DNA from: Sphaerosporella brunnea
Lineage: Eukaryota; Ascomycota; Pezizomycetes; Pezizales; Pyronemataceae
Length of the DNA stretch: 64,000 nucleotides
Assembly (NCBI GenBank): GCA_008704415.1
Contig: VXIS01000078.1
Coordinates: 62,001-126,000 of the forward strand
Direction: 5' to 3'
This document shows positions 48,740 to 60,400 of this stretch, in pieces. The notes under the pieces were generated by a model that searched no databases, was not told the origin of the DNA, and saw only the letters and a program-made list of their open reading frames with translations. Numbering within the stretch: the stretch's first letter is position 1; every line of letters begins with the position of its first letter. Position numbers and translations under genes: made by a program.

Positions 48740-49600
48740 GAGAAACAATAAACAGGCGGGCCCAGCTTCTTCTTTTGGTTCTCCTCGTAATTCTTGTGCA
48801 TCTTCTCTTTCTGCTTCTCAACAGCCCAATCCAAAAAATTTCCACCAGGCGCTACGGGAACGTACAGATTCCTTGAACTTTTCGATGCTACACTCCAAGT
48901 TAGGATCATCCGCTCCACCGGTCAACTTGTCCAGCAGTCCTCCCTTGGCACTGACCTGCTGCTTGTTGTTGTCCATCACCACATCAATTGTCTGCTTGTC
49001 GAGCACTCAAGCTGTCAGGGCGCGGCGCAAACGGGTTCGGGGTGCCCCCGACCACAAGCTGGTACAGCCTAAACTTAGCACCCGCTTCATTCCTGAGCAA
49101 AAGTGTCTGCACGACACCCACGGTGAGATTGCGGAGGATTTACCAGCCGAGCACGGCGGGCCAGGTGTAATTGATACCGAACGACAAGGCGGGAGGACCA
49201 AACATAAAGGCGGTCTTCATGGATTGCGCCATCGGCGAAGCACCAGTCTCTCCACTCAGAGCGATCTGAACACCGATCAGCGACGAGGCCAAGAGCGGTA
49301 GCATCACGATCGGGTCAGCGGCGCTGAGATCCTGGAATTAGAGCAGCCCCTCGTGCTGAAGCGCAGGCACGGGCGCCTCGGCCATCCCCCGGAGGATCTT
49401 GTTGAAGCCGTAGAACACCGGGATCTGCGTGAAGGGGAAGATCAGCTAGAGGCGGTTTACGCCGGCCACCTTGAACATGTCGTTCATCTCCTGCTTGTTG
49501 CGCCTCTGCGCTTCCTTCATCTTCACCACGATCGGTACCACCGTCGGGTTGATCTCCTTCATCCGTGGACAGCCGCGGCCTGGCATTGTTCAGCTACAAA
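48740..49600 (-). pseudogene. Broken copy of mitochondrial insertase OXA1 (YidC/Oxa1 family)
   Basis: One frame over 49075-49560 reads like the Oxa1 core: MKEINPTVVPIVVKMKEAQR, RRNKQEMNDMFKVAGVNRL, IFPFTQIPVFYGFNKILRGM, AEAPVPALQHEGLL, FQDLSAADPIVMLPLLASS, ALSGETGASPMAQSMKTAF, LTVGVVQTLLLRNEA. It is cut by in-frame stops at 49446-49448 (TAG), 49338-49340 (TAA, where a Trp is expected before FQDL) and 49140-49142 (TAA). A further frame change near 48990 precedes VSAKGGLLDKLTGGADDPNL and KFKES; a basic tail EKQKEKMHKNYEENQKKKLG lies at 48740-48830. N-terminal exons are not recognisable. A functional OXA1 is expected elsewhere in the genome. Confidence 0.82.
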
Positions 49601-52374
49601 AGCAATCACAATAGGAATGGCACTCGATTCTGCATGGTCTGGTTGTGGCATCTCTCCGAGCACACCGTAGAGCTGCAGAGTCAGCCCGGCGACGAGGCCA
49701 TGCAGCGAGCTGTGGGACCGAGTGATTTACAGTGAGTCAGGTGGTGCCAGTGACTACCCGTCCATTCCGGCACAACCCAGGTTCGGGCACATTCGCGAGC
49801 GTGCCGGTTCCCACACACAAAGCGGAAGCCAGCCGGCCGGCCCGGCTCGTTGCGTGCTTACAGGCAGGACGAACCAAACACGTTGTTTGGTTGGAAATGA
49901 AAGAATGCGGGGAATAGTTGCCGCAAGTTCCCATGCGCCGCCCGCGAAGTCAGCAACCACGGCGCGAGAGTGGAGTTGTCAGTCATGATCTGCCGCTCTT
50001 TCAATACCGAAGTGCACCAAGTTCGGCGTGGGAAAAAAGCTTTGCAGACCGCGCAATATTCTTCGCCCTCCCCGTTTTGTGTTGGATGAACGCGACTACC
50101 CATCGATGGCTGAGATGCCCGAAAAGAGTACCGCAATCTCAACTTTGTCCAAGGCGGCTCTTCAGGAAATGTTTGGCAAGGGAGAAGCGAGATTGATAAA
50201 GTTGGTTGGTAGGGAGGATGGTGCTCTATCTGTGGTTCAGACTCGATCAAATCCACCGAATGAGGTTTAGCCGCCTGAGGGGGTCGAAACAAACTCGCTG
50301 AGTTTCTGTTGTATTTAGGCTCTCGTGGTTGTGTTTATGCTCTTGTTTTTAATTTCGAGATTCTTTGCTTGTAGCGAGGGTTCACGGAGTAGTTGTCTTT
50401 CAATACTTAACCACGTGCACTATACTGCAGCATAAACTCAGAAACAAGAGACTCGACGGTGCGAATAGAACAGTAGAAAACTGTGTGAGGAGTGGGTGAA
50501 ATTGGTAAATGCATACCGGGAGCCGAGCGAAATTTACCACTACTTGCCACTGGCACGGTATTTTTTGGAGAGAGGACGTTCGGGTGCCGTGGGCCATGCA
50601 CACCACATTCACAAAGCCGCGGATCTGGTATTACATTTCATCCACACCTCACACATTTTTCTACTATTCTATTCGCGCCGTCGAGTCTCTTGTTTCTGAG
50701 TTTATGGGGTAGGTACGCCGTCGTAACACCGACTGTTGAGGTCATTTGGATTCGTTTTACTTTCAAAAAAAGAAAAATACTTACTGTTACTTGCAACGAT
50801 TTGTGGCACTTGTAATAAGTGTAGTCAAAAAAGGTTGGATAAATCTATGGGACAATGAATGGGTGATGATAAAAGCGTAAGATCACGAAGCCGTCAGATG
50901 GTAGCGCCATAGAATCCAGTGAGTCGACCAGACGGTACCGATTGCCTATTGGTTTCTTCATTACAAAGTCCAGAACCTCTTAGGCCGGTCAGGATTACAA
51001 TGCTCAGGTTGCATCTCGCCAGATATTCCAAGCCAACTGAAACTACAGCTTCCCACAAACGCAGAAACGAGGATGTTCAAAAGACAGGGGGAAAAAAGTG
51101 CACATGAAAATAGCTAGGTAAAGTCGTGTCACACCTCGCAAGGACGATCTGCAGGTTCCGCATAGCACAACAACGAGGAGGTATAGCTTTTGATGTCCGG
51201 ACAGCAGAAGAAGCTGGCGATACCACCAGTAGTATCACCCGTAGTCCCCAAACCTACGTCCAGGAGTATCAAAGGGGCCCCACACATCCCAACTCGCCTG
51301 CGCCCTCACTACGATTCGGCTCCTTCATACGACTCGCACGCCTACCGAGTGGACTTGAAGCTCCTGATATCCGGTGACAAACGTGTCGATTCCCAAAGTT
51401 GACGGGAGTGCAGCCCCGAGGAATGCAAGAGGCGAGCGAGCGAGCTCGGACTATGGGGTGCCCTTGGCCCTCAGGTGAGCTTGAAGAGCGGCGGTATGAA
51501 CGCAGATCATCGGAAGTTCGAATTCCGTCTTCGCGAGCTTTTCCTTAAGTCAGTGTGTTCAATAGGACTAGCTGCGTTTAGCTGCGTTAGACCAATCGAA
51601 AAAACCGGGCTGGCTATTTAACTCGCTGCCCTGTCGACTGTCATGATGGTAACTGGGGTATGAAGAATGGTCGTTGCTTCACTCAATATCACTCTGTACG
51701 ACGAAGAAAGGCCGGGCTGTTTAATCAGGCCGGCCGCGAGTGCTCACAGTGAGGCGTTTCCATACAAGCGAGACCGAAATGGGTGACCGAAGCATTGAAT
51801 GCTGAGGCTATGCTGCGTGGAGAACAGAGCCTATTAGTGCAAGGAGTACACATCCTGTTTTTTTGATGACGATTTTGAGCAACACCTCAGTGCCGATGGT
51901 TTGCTTGTAATCAGGTTTATTGTCTGTGTGCGACCGCGAGCTACTATCCCCGCCCTTATCCTGTCCGCCCCCGATACTAGGGGGGATGTGAAATGCGGGT
52001 ATAATTGAGTACATCCCATACAAAATGCCCGAAGTTTCTATACCGATCCTCTCGATATCACCACAAATTCCTGGCCACAACAAGCCGCCAACGGGTTGGT
52101 GAAATTGCCTTGGTTGTTCCCTTGCACGTCTATGAGTTTGACCAACTCTTTCTTTGTGGTTGTTGAGAAACAGCTTCAATCCCCACCTCGGTCGCTTCCC
52201 CAACGTTCGAAATCATGATGTCACACGAGGGATCGACACAAAATCCGCGTTCGCGGATTTCGACTCGCTTCCTGTGCTGCTGCCCCGACCTCTACCACCC
52301 CCCACCATAGGTATCCCACCCCAATCAAGTTGAATCAACTGTGCAACACGAGGATTGCATAATAAGCAATTTTC
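49601..52374. other. Gene-poor region with a fold-back element
   Basis: 2.8 kb. Contains the inverted-repeat element 50431-50706 and several unrecognised short frames. One of 80 codons (50028-50270, RLIKLVGREDGALSVVQTRS) has coding-like composition but no identity I know, and may be another gene relic. No complete gene supported. Confidence 0.5.
50431..50706. mobile_element. 276-bp fold-back element, 72-bp inverted arms
   Basis: The left arm 50431-50502 starts CATAAACTCAGAAACAAGAG. The right arm 50635-50706 is its reverse complement with about 5 mismatches in 72. The spacer is 132 bp and non-coding. No target-site duplication is evident. A transcript across it would form a long hairpin. Confidence 0.8.
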
Positions 52375-53686
52375 ATGGTCTTCTCTCTTCTATCGAGAAC
52401 TCTTTTACCCCGCAGCACCTCGCTCAAGTTTAACCTCAAAGTCTGTGCCTGCGCGGCCCGTGTGCAATCGAGCAATGGCAGCTAACCAGCTGGGTGCATA
52501 GCACCTGCAAACCACCCGTACAATGAAGGTTCAGAGCATCCCCATGTGTATGTGCCACTTGTATCCACTGGAGCGCTCGGATGTTGACTGCCTCTAGGGA
52601 CTGGATCAAGCGATAATTACGCTTATCTGTGTGTAGCTGCCGCACCACGACCCGAGTCATCCTCCTATCAGGTGTTCTGATACCTTGCACTAGGGTCATT
52701 GACGATAAAACTAAGGATGCGATGGTCATTGACCCAGCAAACCCTCCCGAGGTTCTTCCCGTGTTGAAGAAGTTGATTGACTCGGGCGAGATCAACTTCA
52801 AGGGAATCATCAACACTCACCAGTACGTGCTAAGTATCTACTTCCTTGATTCGGATATTTAAGAATTCTGGATCCGCAAAACTTTACAAATGGGCTTTAC
52901 ATATCTCCCTTGCGGTGACAGCCGGTCCATTTTTGTACTGCTCGAGCCATTACTGACCGAATTGGCCCAGCCATTGGGATCACGCTGGTGGCAACACCAA
53001 GATTTTGGCAGAACACAAGGTTCCCGTCATCGGCGGGCACGACTGTGAAGCCAAAACAAAGACTCCGGCGCACGGGGAGACCTTCAACATTGGTGAGGGT
53101 ATCATGGTCAAAGCTCTGCACACGCCATGCCACACGCAGGACTCCATCTGCTACTTCATGCAGGAAGGCCACGAGAGGGTTGTGTTCACCGGCGACACTC
53201 TTTTCATTGCCGGTAAGTGCTCACTAGCTAAATCGCTCGGCCTTTGCCAGCTAGCTGATCTGCATACATAGGATGCGGCCGCTTCTTCGAAGGCAATGCG
53301 GCCGAGATGCACCATGCCCTGAACAAAGTCCTTGCCTCTCTCCCGGACGACACAAAAGTTTTTCCGGGGCACGAGTACACCAAGAGTAACATCCGCTTCG
53401 GACTGAGTGTGTGCGAGAATGAGCACATGCGGAAGCTGAAGGAGTTCTGCGACAAACACAAGGAGACGCAGGGGAAGTTTACTATTGGTGACGAGAAGGT
53501 ACGAAACCTGCACAAATATGCACAAACTTTATATGCAAGTGGCGCAGCTGACAGCTTTGTGTTGCCTTACAGAAGCACAACGTCTTCATGATGGTCGAGG
53601 ACCCAGCTGTCCAGAAGGCCACCGGAGCAACCGATCCAGTGGAAGTCATGGCAAGGCTGAGAGAGATGAAGAACAAATTCAAGTAG
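52375..53686 (+). CDS. GLO2: Glyoxalase II (hydroxyacylglutathione hydrolase), two in-frame starts
   Basis: Hydrolyses S-lactoylglutathione to D-lactate, the second step of methylglyoxal removal. Exons: 52375-52461, 52502-52547, 52598-52628, 52694-52822, 52971-53212, 53272-53498, 53573-53686. From the ATG at 52375 the product is 291 aa with an Arg-rich presequence ([19 protein letters not shown] ... CAARHLQTTRT). From the internal ATG at 52523 it is 255 aa ([20 protein letters not shown]). The metal motif [11 protein letters not shown] is created by the splice at 52822/52971. Others: [41 protein letters not shown]. The C-terminal helical domain ends [12 protein letters not shown]. Mitochondrial and cytosolic forms are predicted. 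Confidence 0.92.
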
Positions 53687-54468
53687 AGCTATGGTGAGAA
53701 TTCAATATCCTCATCCCTTTCCATCGCTTATTCACGCTGACGATGAGACCAATAGCCCCGAAATTTAGATGTTGGCGTTTGACTTACCCCGAGTGTTACA
53801 TATAGTCCTGCAACGCTGAAACTATAGTCACGATTTTTTTTGTTTTTGTGGCGTTGTGTTGTATATTATAGGTGTGCGGCTGACGGTTTTGGAGGTGTGT
53901 CATAATGTTTCACGGCCGAAGATGAATCACTTTGTATCACTCGGTTAAGTGAAGCGCTTATAAGTTGCAACGATCGTTTTGCCGGAGAGAACAGTTGGGA
54001 AGTCCCGTCTGAATGGATGCCTTTGGCGGGTGCGATCTCACAGAACAAGTGGAAATTTGAACTGGAAAGTGTCCTCCGCTGCTTTGGAGGTATCGCCAAG
54101 GCGAGTGCCCTATGCCCTAAATTCAAAGTCGACTGCTCCCAATGATAACTACAAGCTTAATACCAGAGTCGAAAAAGATCAGGCGGCTTCAAGCCGGAGA
54201 GAACGGATTGAGCAAAGCAGAAAGGTGGCGTACGCAGCCCGCCCAGATTAACGCGGAGTTTTCACAATGCCACAGATCGTTTGCTGGGCTCACAAGTTAG
54301 GCGTCCGCAATCAAGTGATCATTGAACTGATAGATTCCCAAAACCAGTAATTTCCAAAGAAATCAAAACCAAACCCCCCCTCCCCCCAAAAAAAAATCAA
54401 ACAAAAAAAAATCAAACAAAAAAAAAATCAAACAAAGATCCCGCGAAATCCGCCACGCCCACCTCTTC
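53687..54468. other. Intergenic between convergent GLO2 and giant-protein genes
   Basis: 782 bp. Contains three tandem copies of an ATCAAACAAAAAAA unit (about 54393-54436) beside C-runs. Nothing coding recognised. Confidence 0.5.
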
Positions 54469-57400
54469 TTACTCAAAATCCTCCTCCAACAAGGGCAGAG
54501 CGCCCAAAAGATTGCCCACATGCGTCTCCAAAAAACCCTGGCCCTTCCTGCGCAGGTTCAAAACCGCCTTCACAAAGCCGACCGGATTCCGCGCGAACGG
54601 CGACGGAAGCATACCCAGCGCCTCGCGGCGTCTCTCGCACGCCACAAACCCGCCCTCGCCGTCGATGTGCGCTTTGTCGCCCTCGCCGACGTGCCCGAGA
54701 TATAGCGCCAAGAAAGCGCACACGTGCCTGTACTCGGCCATGTCGGAGAGGCAGATCTGTCCGGCCAGCAGGCCCAGCGTGCACATGAGCGGGCGGCTGG
54801 CCCAGCTGCAGCTCCTCGCCGCGCCTCCGGAAAGAGAGAGCGATGTGGCTGCGTCGAAGGGCGCCATGTCTTTGGTCGCTTTGGGATAGTACACGTGCAG
54901 GCGGACGAAGGCTGAGCTGCGGATTGCGGGGAGTAGCGTGTCGGCCTCGAACGGGCTGACCACGACCGCGTGGCTCTCGCCGGAAAGGACCCAGCTGATC
55001 CGTCGGAGGTAGTCGTCTAGCGCCCCCTTTGCAGTAACCGTGGTTGTAAAATCTGGCGTGACGAGGAGCGATTCCGCCCAGCCGTGCACTAGCTTTGCAT
55101 CTGCGGAGGTCTTCGAGAAGCAGCTTTCGATGGGTAGGAAGGCCGAGGGTGAGAGCTGGCCGGTGCGGACAAAGCGGAGGAGTGACGGGTGTAGGCTGTG
55201 CGTGGCGGGCTTCGCGGGCGCGGGCCGCTCGACGGAACGCTCCTCCTCGACTTCTTGCGCTACCTCGCGCTCTTGCTCTTCCTGCATGCGGACGCTGTGG
55301 AGGCTGCGGATACCGAACTCGTCGCATTTCTTCCAGATTGCGGCGGCGGCGGCGTCGTCAGCGGTGGGTTCGTCCTTGTGGCTGGCGGCGGTGGCGGCGA
55401 TGATGCCGTACATTTCTTCCAGCGTCTGCGATTCGGGCTCTTTTAGACCCTCGAGAAGCGCGGCGCCGTCCGAGTGGCGAGCGGAATCGGGGTGTGTGTA
55501 GTCCTGCCACGCTTGCTGCCGGGTGCGGTAGCTCAGCCCTTGCGATGCCCATAACGGCACGCTTTGCTTGGTGCTCGTGCACGTCTCGTTGATGGCCCAA
55601 CGGACCACGTCGAGTGCTTGAATTCCTGCGCCTGCGCTTTGGGCGCGGGCGGCGGCGAGCGCGGAGACTTTGCAGTGCACTTCGGTGGGCGCGAAGTACA
55701 TGACTGTCTGGCCATGTCCCAGTTGGCGCATCCGCATACATGCTACTGGCGTCAGAGAAAGTCAAGTACACGGTAAAGAAAGAAAGGGGCCATACCTTGA
55801 ACCAGCTTGTCTTTTGTAAGCTTTGGCCCCAAGGTCACAGCCGCACGGCTGGTGATGGGCAATTTCAGATCCGTGCCCCGCGTGTGCACCTCGTCGAGGT
55901 ATACAAAGGTTTTTTCCATCTGCTTTGCGAATGGAGAGAATAGCAGGAGCTCGGTGGTGCCGTCTTGTCGTTGCACGATGATCTCGTCTTGGTCGTCGAA
56001 ATACACCACTGCTTCGATTTCGCCGGCCATGGTTTTGAGCAGTTTCTCTGCCACCTCTTTGTTCTGCAAGCTGTTACATGTTAATACATCGAGATTTAGT
56101 GGGGAGGAGGAAGAGGAGGAGGACTTACAGAATCTGTGCACCAACATCAAGGAGGACACGGATTCTGGGGGTTTGCGTAGCGATCGCCTTCAAGAGAAAA
56201 TCCACTTTATCCTCATTCGCGGCCAACTCCAGGTGCTGGTAGCAATTGTTCTCCTGCTTGAGCAGATAACTAAGCACCTTCGCATTCGTCCCGCGGTTCT
56301 GCTCCACATCGTCCTGCGTCAAAGACAGCGGTAGGAGGAACCTGTTATCATTTGTCCCGCTAAAGCCGGTGATAGGAAGCCTGCGCCGCTCCGCCAGATC
56401 CCAGCCCGACGTCGACAGCTTGTGCGGAAACTCTTTTGCGTCTCTAGGGAACACTACCTGCGTGAGATAGAAGTCGATGACCCGTTTTCGATGCCGTAGC
56501 TGCGGGAACACCAGCGTTTGCCGCTGCTCAAAGTCGTCGATGTTGACGCCCTTCAGCGTGCGGATACTCTCTGGAACTGTGGCGTCTACCCAGCTGGTGT
56601 AGGTGATCCCTGGATCGTTGGACTTTAGCAGCTCGGCGAAAACGGTTTCCATTTGGGCATCGGTAAGGCCGCCATAGTAGTAGGATAGAGAGGTAAGGGT
56701 TATGGCCATGTCCGGGTGGCTGAATTCTGCGCGGAGCGCGGGACAATCCTTTGCGCGGTATGGCACGGCAAGGAGCGTCGGTGGCCTCCTGGCTGCGTCC
56801 AGGCCGTACTCAACCCGCCAACGTTTGTCACGCAACGCAGTGAGTACGATGCCATGAGCCAGCAGGCCCCTCAGAAGCAGCAGCGTCCTAGGATTGGTGA
56901 GTCCCTGGTAGGCAAACAAGGGCTTACATTCTTCCTCCGTCATCGTTGGATCGAAGATAAACTGCAATGCCAACGTCCGCGTAGTTTCGGGCCACAGTCT
57001 AAAGGGAGTCTTGGGGCCTCGGCCCGCTTTGATGTCTTTTTCCAAGCACTGGAGAAGCTTTTCCCCCGCCTGATCTTCAAGGATACGGATCTGGGGGAAG
57101 CTCCCGGGATGCACTCCGTGAATTTCGACGCCTTTGGGGAATTCTTCACGTAGTCTGGTTGCATGCGAGAGGACTAGATCGAGCAGTTGTTGCACTATGA
57201 TCCAGCGTTCGGGTGCGTGGTCCAGGTATGTCTGTTTCCCCAGGGTATAAATGAGCTGGTACCGCACGTGCAAAATCTCGTCGGACTCGTCCAGAACATC
57301 CCTCGCCTTTTGCTCCAGCCAAGTCTGGGTATCAAGGAGCTGTTTTGCGACAGAAGCAGAAGCAGTGCTCGGGTCATCCAGTTTTTCAAATCCCATCAGC

Positions 57401-60400
57401 TTGAACGACAGCAGATGTTCAGGCTGAACCAGCAAGATGCCGCGGGTAGCCATGCACTCTTCATACAGCTCTCTGATCTGAGCTGCGATGGAGCTGTCCA
57501 CTTCAATGTTCCTGTTAAACGGCATGTAGAAAATGCGGCGGTTGGTCAGCCCACCAAGTTTCTGGACCAGGAGCCGGAACATCTGCGTTGACAGCGGCTT
57601 CAGTACCACCACGCGCACCAACTTCTCGGCGTCCGCGAGCGCAGCGGAAACAATGGGTACGATGACAGAGCTTTTCCCTTCGCCCATGTTCAGCTGGAGG
57701 ACTGAGCTGTGCCCTGACCGTGGGTTGATCATCAGCTCTGCGATCTCGGCTTGGATCGGCCGGATCAGGAGGTTGTTCTCAATCTCGAGGAGAAGCCAGT
57801 CGGGGTATGTAATAGGGTCCCAGCCGTGATGGCCTGCGTTCGCCAGCTCCTTTGCCAGGTCTTGCGAGCTGCCCGATTGCGCCAGATTGTACATCCGTGT
57901 AGCACGCTGGAACCGTGCCACCGCCAAACCGTAGTGTACCAAGATCCGCTTCCAGGGCTGGGACAGCTTCGCAGGTGCAGTAGCGGCCAGCAGTGCCAGC
58001 AATGATGCCGGAGTGACGCGAGGCCACAACCCAGAGCTCTCCAGAAGCTTTTGTGTGGAACTGTCTGCACGGGTCGAGGTTAAGCTCGTTTTTATGGCTG
58101 CGAAGAGAGACTCCATTTGTATTTTGTATCCCTTCCGAAACGCCCAAAGGGCTTGCTTGTCAACTCCCAGGCTGCCGAGGCCCTGGCCTGCGTCAGCGGA
58201 GCTTGCTCGGTAGGCCGCAAGACTGTCGTTCAGATCTTGGGCATACTGGGTTTCGAATTTGATCGTGCTGGCTTTGCTCAAGGCACGCAAGAGACCCTCT
58301 AAATCCTCCAACCCGTCGTCGCGGGAGATCTTCTGCCTCTCAAAATTGTCAACGATGGCTAGTTCGGGCGATGTGGTAGAACCGAGGTGTTCGGTGCTTC
58401 CGGGGCAGATCTCGTTGATGGAGACCAGAACAGTCGGCCTGCCTTGTTGTGGCCGAGGCGCCGAAAAAGGATATGTAGGAGACGGACAAATCCGCCTCTT
58501 TTGTGAATTCAAACACCCCTGGATCTCCAAGGTGCACTGCTTAAACCGCATGTTCTCATACCAGCCGAAAAACATAGCGTTGATTTGCTCCTTCAACTCG
58601 TCGATCTTCAGCAGATCATAAGCCCCAGAACTCGGAAAGGCTGGCTGTTGGCAAACCCACTGCCTCACGAGAGAGTTTTTGAACTCAGTTATTTGGTCTG
58701 ACCGGTTTTCTCTGTATAGAGACTGCTTTCGTTCGTTCCAGCTGTCATCCGACTCCCAGGAGTATTGGGGCGTCGAACGCTCGGAGCTGGAGTAGTAGTC
58801 GACCGTTTTATCCTCGATCACGTCCTTCAGTCGGCTGGCATCGGGTGCGTATTTGTGCCCCAAGTCATAGGAGCCCTTGCCGGGCATGGCTGTGCGTGCC
58901 AGTCTCGGAACGGTAGCAGCGGCCAACAAAGTCCATATGAGTTCCATGTCCATAGGATGCTCTGCGAAAACCAGTGTCGATAACGTAAACATTATATCGT
59001 AGCGTTTTTCCTGTGTTGCGCCATGACAAGCAGCATACAACGACCACCAGTCTGACGCCGGCGAGGCCTGGAGCAAAGAACTTTGGTACCCGAGCGTAGC
59101 TGGGGGATCGCACTGGACAGTTCCCCAGGCTTCGCAGTGCTGGAGTAGGCTGGAAGTGGTTTCTACGCTGCTCGACCAACGCTGTGCACAGCGAGCGATG
59201 GTGCATGCTTTAGCTTCCTGGTCTTGAACGTCGCTGGAAAGGATATCCCGTGCAGCATATGTGCGGTCGGCCCCACATGCAAAATTCGAGCCTCCGAAAT
59301 CCGGCAAGCGAAAAACGGCGTTTCTTGCAGCAGCCCTGTCGACCAGATATTCCGATTGATTTTTAGCCTCTCCATTGGCTTCAACGGGCAAGGGAGAAGG
59401 CGCATCATCTTCCTGGAAGAACCGGAATCTGGCACTGTATTGGCGGATCTTTTTCACCGTTCGATAGAAATCTTCGTGCTGCGAGAGAGCTGGAAGATCG
59501 TTCCATATGACCGTCTGCATTACTCTCAGATGTGAGGGATAGAACACCCGTTCTGGCGTTAAGCTGGCAATGAGGCTGAGGAGGTCTTGCTCTTCTTCCT
59601 TCAGCTCTTTGAAGGACCAGACAGCTGCTGAATTGAGATCGTGCAATGCCTCCTCGGTACCGGTTCTTCCCGTCAGCTTGTCAGGCAAACAATGCGAAGT
59701 CAACGCGTGCAGATATATCTTGTACAATCGGCTCAACAGGCTCGAGTTGCCGACCAGTCTGCAAAGTGTGGAATCTATGTCGAACGCGTGAAGCACCACT
59801 TGCTTGACCCCATCTGTAGCTATCGTGACGTTGACGTGTGAACCAAGCTTTCCGTAGCTCACTTTACCATGCGGGATCAGAAGCTTTCGAGACACCGAGT
59901 CAGCCCGGCCATTCTTGTCCTTGAGAACAAGGCGGTTCTGAAGACCGATCAGAGTGCCAAAGTTTTGATTGCTGTCCACAATCATGCTCCGAAATTGCAG
60001 GCATTCCAGCTGCTGGTCCGCATTGCCGAAAAAGTGCAGATTGAAGCGAGGGAGTTTGATTTCCAGCGTGGAGTCCTCGTCGGTGAGGGTGGCTTCGATA
60101 TAATGATCGTACTCCAGCGGTTGTAGAACAGAGTATATCATTAACGCGGAGGGACTTCGCACGTCTAGATATCTCTTTCCAATGGTCCGCATCTGCAGAT
60201 TTTTGTATTCCACCCACGGATTGAGCTCAGACGTCTCCCACTGAGTCTCCAACGGACGGAACTCAATTATTTCGGATTTTAAGTCCATCCAATGCGCATA
60301 GTCGTCAACCATGTGTTGAGGAAAATCCCCAGAGAGTTTGGAATGTGGGATGAGCTCGAATTTCTGAGCTCCTTTCTCAGCCCTGACGATGAGCTGACCG

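Noticed and set aside
51440..51560. tRNA-like GTTCGAATTCC with CGGAA/TTCCG stem
   Set aside because: The B-box has an extra base and no matching acceptor stem was found.
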